This document shows, piece after piece, positions 61,071 through 64,000 of a stretch of DNA of 64,000 nt. Below the pieces are notes generated by a model. It saw nothing but the letters and a program-made list of their open reading frames with translations. It did no database searches and was not told the DNA's origin. Positions within the stretch are counted from its first letter, which is position 1. The number at the start of each line of letters is the position of its first letter. Origin of the DNA: Sambucus nigra (Eukaryota; Streptophyta; Magnoliopsida; Dipsacales; Adoxaceae); assembly GCA_949130495.1 (NCBI GenBank), contig OX422215.1, positions 525,321,755 through 525,385,754 of the forward strand. Reading direction: 5' to 3'. The position numbers and the translations under genes are program-made.

Positions 61071-61733
61071 GACGGGATTCGCCTTCTCATCATATGTTAT
61101 AACTGTTGGTGTGTAGAACTTCTTGGGAGTTTAGAAGGACTCTATATTCACAATAATGGGAGAGGAGGAACCATGCACAATCCTTAGGATGCTGAGATAG
61201 ATTTGGGTTCATCTTTCTTCTAATTATTGTTGGTGAGCCCCCAATATCATTACTCCCCACTCTATTTGATAGTGCCTCTATATGGACAGCCTTGCTATTT
61301 TGCACTCATTCAGTAGATAAAACTATCGATGATTATATTTGATGGATTTTCTTCTAGGAAAACCGCTATCACACCGACTATGGTGAATAATGAGAGGTCT
61401 CTTTAAATGAGAGGCCTTCCCAGTTGGATAAGATCTATTATTACTTGGAGAGCGAGATCTTATCTTGCAATGCTTTTGGGTTCGAGAATGGAACTTGTGA
61501 TCTTCCGCCTGCTTGGTTAAGTGTCCCCTCAAAGGGGTAATTTACTAGTCACGATCGTCCAGTCTTTCCTCATAAATACTGGCTAAACATGAAGCAGCTC
61601 TTCCTTCTGGTTTCTCAATAGGAGATGTATGGAAGTGATGATTGGGCCTTGATCTCCTAGGGAATGACCCTATACCTAAAATGTCGTGGAAAAGGAGGGA
61701 GCCTAACATGAGTGTGGTCCCTCCGGATGACAT
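61071..61733 (-). pseudogene. gag: Tat-2 gag, N-terminal part
   Basis: ATG 61733-61731, about 105 bp after the primer site. Open stretches 61733-61545 and 61532-61323 encode a Ser/Arg-rich region (KIRSRSPSNNRSYP), as in the same part of Tat-1. The gene continues on the far side of Ogre-B at 37921. Confidence 0.6.
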
Positions 61734-61833
61734 TATCTCATATTGGAAACTTCACCTCGTGTGAATGTGGTGATACTTATTTTCATTCATTATGATTGTT
61801 GGGCTAAATGACTTTGATAACGGTGAGAACTTG

Positions 61834-61853
61834 ATTTCCCATAGACGATGATG
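61834..61853 (-). other. Primer binding site of Tat-2 (degraded)
   Basis: The minus strand reads TCATCATCGTCTATGGGAAA next to the LTR end CTTAGCA. It fits the plant Tat site (GGCGCC)GTCTGTGGGAA with several changes in the first half. Confidence 0.55.
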
Positions 61854-62156
61854 ATGCTAAGATTCAGCACCACCAGATAAGTGATAATGAGCTCAAATAG
61901 TAATAACAATGGTAGCCATAGAGATGTATATGTGTGTAAATGTATAGAAGGGGATGAGTATAAGAGGAATAAGACAATGATGTAAAGTGGTTCAACCAAT
62001 TAGGCCTACATCCACTGTGAGTGTGTGATCCACTAAGTATGGGCACTAATGGCCTTGGATACAATGCACATAAGCTCACTCTCTCTCTCATGTGTACAAG
62101 CAGAGTTTTAGCTAGGGTTATAAATTATCGATCCCTTTGCAGGGTTGTAGGTGACA

Positions 62157-62167
62157 AGTATATATAG
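62157..62167 (-). promoter_or_regulatory. LTR TATA box of Tat-2
   Basis: GACCTATATATACTTG on the minus strand, about 300 bp upstream of the primer site. Confidence 0.5.
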
Positions 62168-62486
62168 GTCTTGGGGGAGTAGTGTACCCCCCAAGCATGC
62201 ATGGTGCATGCGAGTTATGATCTATCCAATCCTCTGCTGACACCTGGAGGTGCCACATGTGATAAATGATGACATAATATTCCCTCACGTGAGGGAGTGA
62301 TATTATTATAACGGTCTTCCACGTGCCATATGAGTCCCACGTGCACTGTTCCACGCATCTCCCAAATCACGCGCTGTGATGACATCACCCTCGGCCTATG
62401 ATGTGAGGCCAAGGGAAAAGTTCCTATTAGCAGCGAGCCTGGACTAATTTGGGCCTCGTACTGTTGTACCCTCATAGGGTCATCCA

Positions 62487-62712
62487 GGACATATTGAGGG
62501 GTCGGACTCTTGGAGGGTCGTCTGGACATGATGAGGGGTCAGGCCCTTGGAGGGTCATTTGGACATGATGAGGGGTTGGTCCCTTGGAGGGTCATCTGGG
62601 ATATGATGAGGGGTCGGCTCCTTGAAGGGTCATCTAGACATGATGAGGGGTCGTGCCCTTGGAGGGTCATCTGGACATGATGAGGGTTCTACCCCTAGGA
62701 GGGTCGTCTAGG
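62487..62712. repeat. Six 37-38 bp tandem repeats in the Tat-2 LTR
   Basis: Unit GACATGATGAGGGGTCGG, then (G/T)CCCTTGGAGGGTCATCTG, six diverged copies. Position is in U3, upstream of the TATA box. Confidence 0.92.
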
Positions 62713-62890
62713 TGGAGGACACTCTCGGCCTGGCCGAGGATATATATGGGCATATCAATCACCCCAGCCCTTAACCATCGATGTTGTTGAGATGGCTGAG
62801 GGTAATGTTGCCTTGGAGTTCTCAAGTATGTGGTCATAAGTATAAGTGACATCTGTCACGTTGCTTAGTCAGATGTCCATTATTGATTCA

Positions 62891-63732
62891 GTTCCCCAAA
62901 TGTAACGGCTTCTTACTCACCCTAGGGCTTTGTGCCCTAATGATAGCTTCCTCGTGGGTTGTGTCTTGCCTTGTTCAATGGTCCCACTCATTAGTAAGAT
63001 ATTTAAATTATTTTTTGAGGTCATTTCCTTTCTTCTTCTTCGTGCCTTAAATCTCTCTCTAGCTTCTTAACAGCTCCATCGCCATTTTTGTAACCTTTTT
63101 GTATCAAGCTTCATGCAGTCGTTGTCTTCGTCTTTAGGTAACTTCCTTTTCCCTAGATTCCATTTTTAGCCTTCAATTTCAGTTTCATTTCTTGCATTGG
63201 GGTTTTATCCCCAGCTTTTCTTAGCTTTGTATTTTCCCAGCATGAAACCGCCTTACTTTGGGCATTAAAGGGTTGAGCCCTAGGTTTTAGGCTGCTTAAA
63301 TTTCATCCCCCATCTCTTAGTGGTGATTTAGTGCCCCCTTGTGGTGTTTCTAGGGTTTCCTTACATTTTTCGCCATCTTCTCCGGTGAGTTGAGTTCTTC
63401 CTATTCTTGAGTGTTCTTGATCAAATCCCTTTATTTCTTTGGTTTTAATCCAAAAGTCCAACTTAGTCAATTCTGAGCGTGTTTATAGTTAACCTAGCCA
63501 AATTCTTATGAGTGTAGGTTCTTCCCCTTAATGCTTAGGAGGCTTTATGATTTAGCCTAGGAATTCCCATCCCTGAGAGAGAATTTCTTCGTAGAGATTA
63601 GGCGAATAGAAGAAGAGGGGCCGACCCTAATTGGGTATGACCCATTTCCCCATTCCATTAGCCATAATAATAACCCCTGAGTCTTGCGGGTCGTCTTGTC
63701 GTCCAGTTGAGAGTTAATCGTACGAGAGGGAA
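62891..63732 (+). other. Leader-like region before the terminal open frame
   Basis: TATTTAAATTATTTT near 63000 could be a TATA region. CT-rich leader-like sequence follows (63025-63070). A possible leader intron runs from CCG|GTGAGT (63386) to GTCGTCCAG (about 63705). None of this is proven by the sequence alone. Confidence 0.35.
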
Positions 63733-64000
63733 ATGGATCAGAGAGCATCTTCGTCGATGGGTGCTGATCCTTTTGGGAGGAGAGCGACATCCACTCTTAG
63801 CCCAAGCCGACAGGCCGAGGGCACAACACCTTCTGAGGTTGTCCCTGTAACAGCCTTGTCCCCTTTTTCATTTCAAGTAGCCTTTGCAGATGGTCCCCCG
63901 ATAGGCGACGAGGCTGGGGGATCCAGGAACGAGAGAGCTGAGGACGATAATGAGGGTTCTTCTGATGATGATGATGGTCAAGTTGATAGTTTAAGCTCCT
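63733..64000 (+). CDS. Partial open reading frame, acidic Ser/Asp-rich N-terminus
   Basis: ATG 63733 in good context (GGAAATGGAT) opens 89 codons without a stop to the window edge. The product is Ser/Pro-rich, then acidic (GDEAGGSRNERAEDDNEGSS followed by a DDDD run). No domain is visible. Because the LTR to its left has a PPT-like sequence on this side, it may be the start of an antisense gene of another minus-oriented Tat element, equivalent to the one in Tat-1. A host gene is the alternative. Confidence 0.4.
   Translation, partial: MDQRASSSMGADPFGRRATSTLSPSRQAEGTTPSEVVPVTALSPFSFQVAFADGPPIGDEAGGSRNERAEDDNEGSSDDDDGQVDSLSS

Larger units (their letters stand above)
61855..62890 (-). repeat. 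LTR of Tat-2 (5' LTR relative to gag at 61733)
   Basis: About 1.04 kb. The low-coordinate end (CTTAGCA on the minus strand) adjoins the primer site. The minus-strand TATA box CTATATATAC at about 62157-62167 leaves about 300 bp of R/U5. The high-coordinate end is less sure: 62890 (start TGAATC after a PPT-like ACATTTGGGGAAC) or 62871 (start TGACTAAG, which mirrors CTTAGCA). Confidence 0.6.

Overview
The window is plant nuclear DNA made almost entirely of nested transposable elements. The evidence is tRNA-iMet and Ogre-type primer sites, dual-RNase-H Tat-lineage Ty3/gypsy polyproteins, a CACTA transposon with a PF03004-type gene, GT-AG introns of 66-170 bp, and plant TATA boxes inside LTRs. A TE-rich angiosperm, probably a eudicot, fits; the species cannot be told. 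I see no rRNA, tRNA or convincing host housekeeping gene.

Layout, outermost host first. (0) A minus-strand Tat element ('Tat-2') supplies 32796-37921 and 61071-61854, with an LTR at about 61855-62890. (1) Two plus-strand Ogre-like elements sit in it. Ogre-A contributes its 3' end (22293-23188 internal, LTR 23189-24481 plus 31744-32795). Ogre-B is complete (37922-61070) and splits the Tat-2 gag gene. (2) Ogre-A carries a Tekay/Del-like element with a 3-kb LTR (15457-22292) and, inside its 3' LTR, a complete minus-strand copia element (copia-2, 24482-31738, TSD CAATT). Ogre-B carries a CACTA transposon (48996-53507). (3) The Tekay-like element is interrupted by a plus-strand Tat element (Tat-1, 3306-15456). 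(4) The 5' LTR of Tat-1 is cut by a second copia element (copia-1, 1-3305) of the copia-2 family.

The sense gag-pol genes are all inactivated. Tat-1 pol keeps one frame for 5.2 kb and is broken only by stop codons. Ogre-B and Tat-2 are more eroded. The two copia copies show gag with zinc knuckles; copia-2 has no pol.

The most interesting content is antisense. Both large Tat-lineage families carry spliced genes on the strand opposite gag-pol, between pol and the 3' LTR. Tat-1 has a four-exon gene with a PF04195-like head and a long coiled-coil tail (14508 down to 10940). Ogre-B has two: a possible DUF7745-like gene with its own TATA box (54968 down to 53967) and a multi-exon plant mobile domain (PMD) gene (57634 down to 55627). 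The window ends in an open plus-strand reading frame that may start another gene of this kind. Tandem repeats follow pol in Tat-1, Tat-2 and both Ogre copies; in Tat-1 the same repeat unit is also translated between the two RNase H domains.
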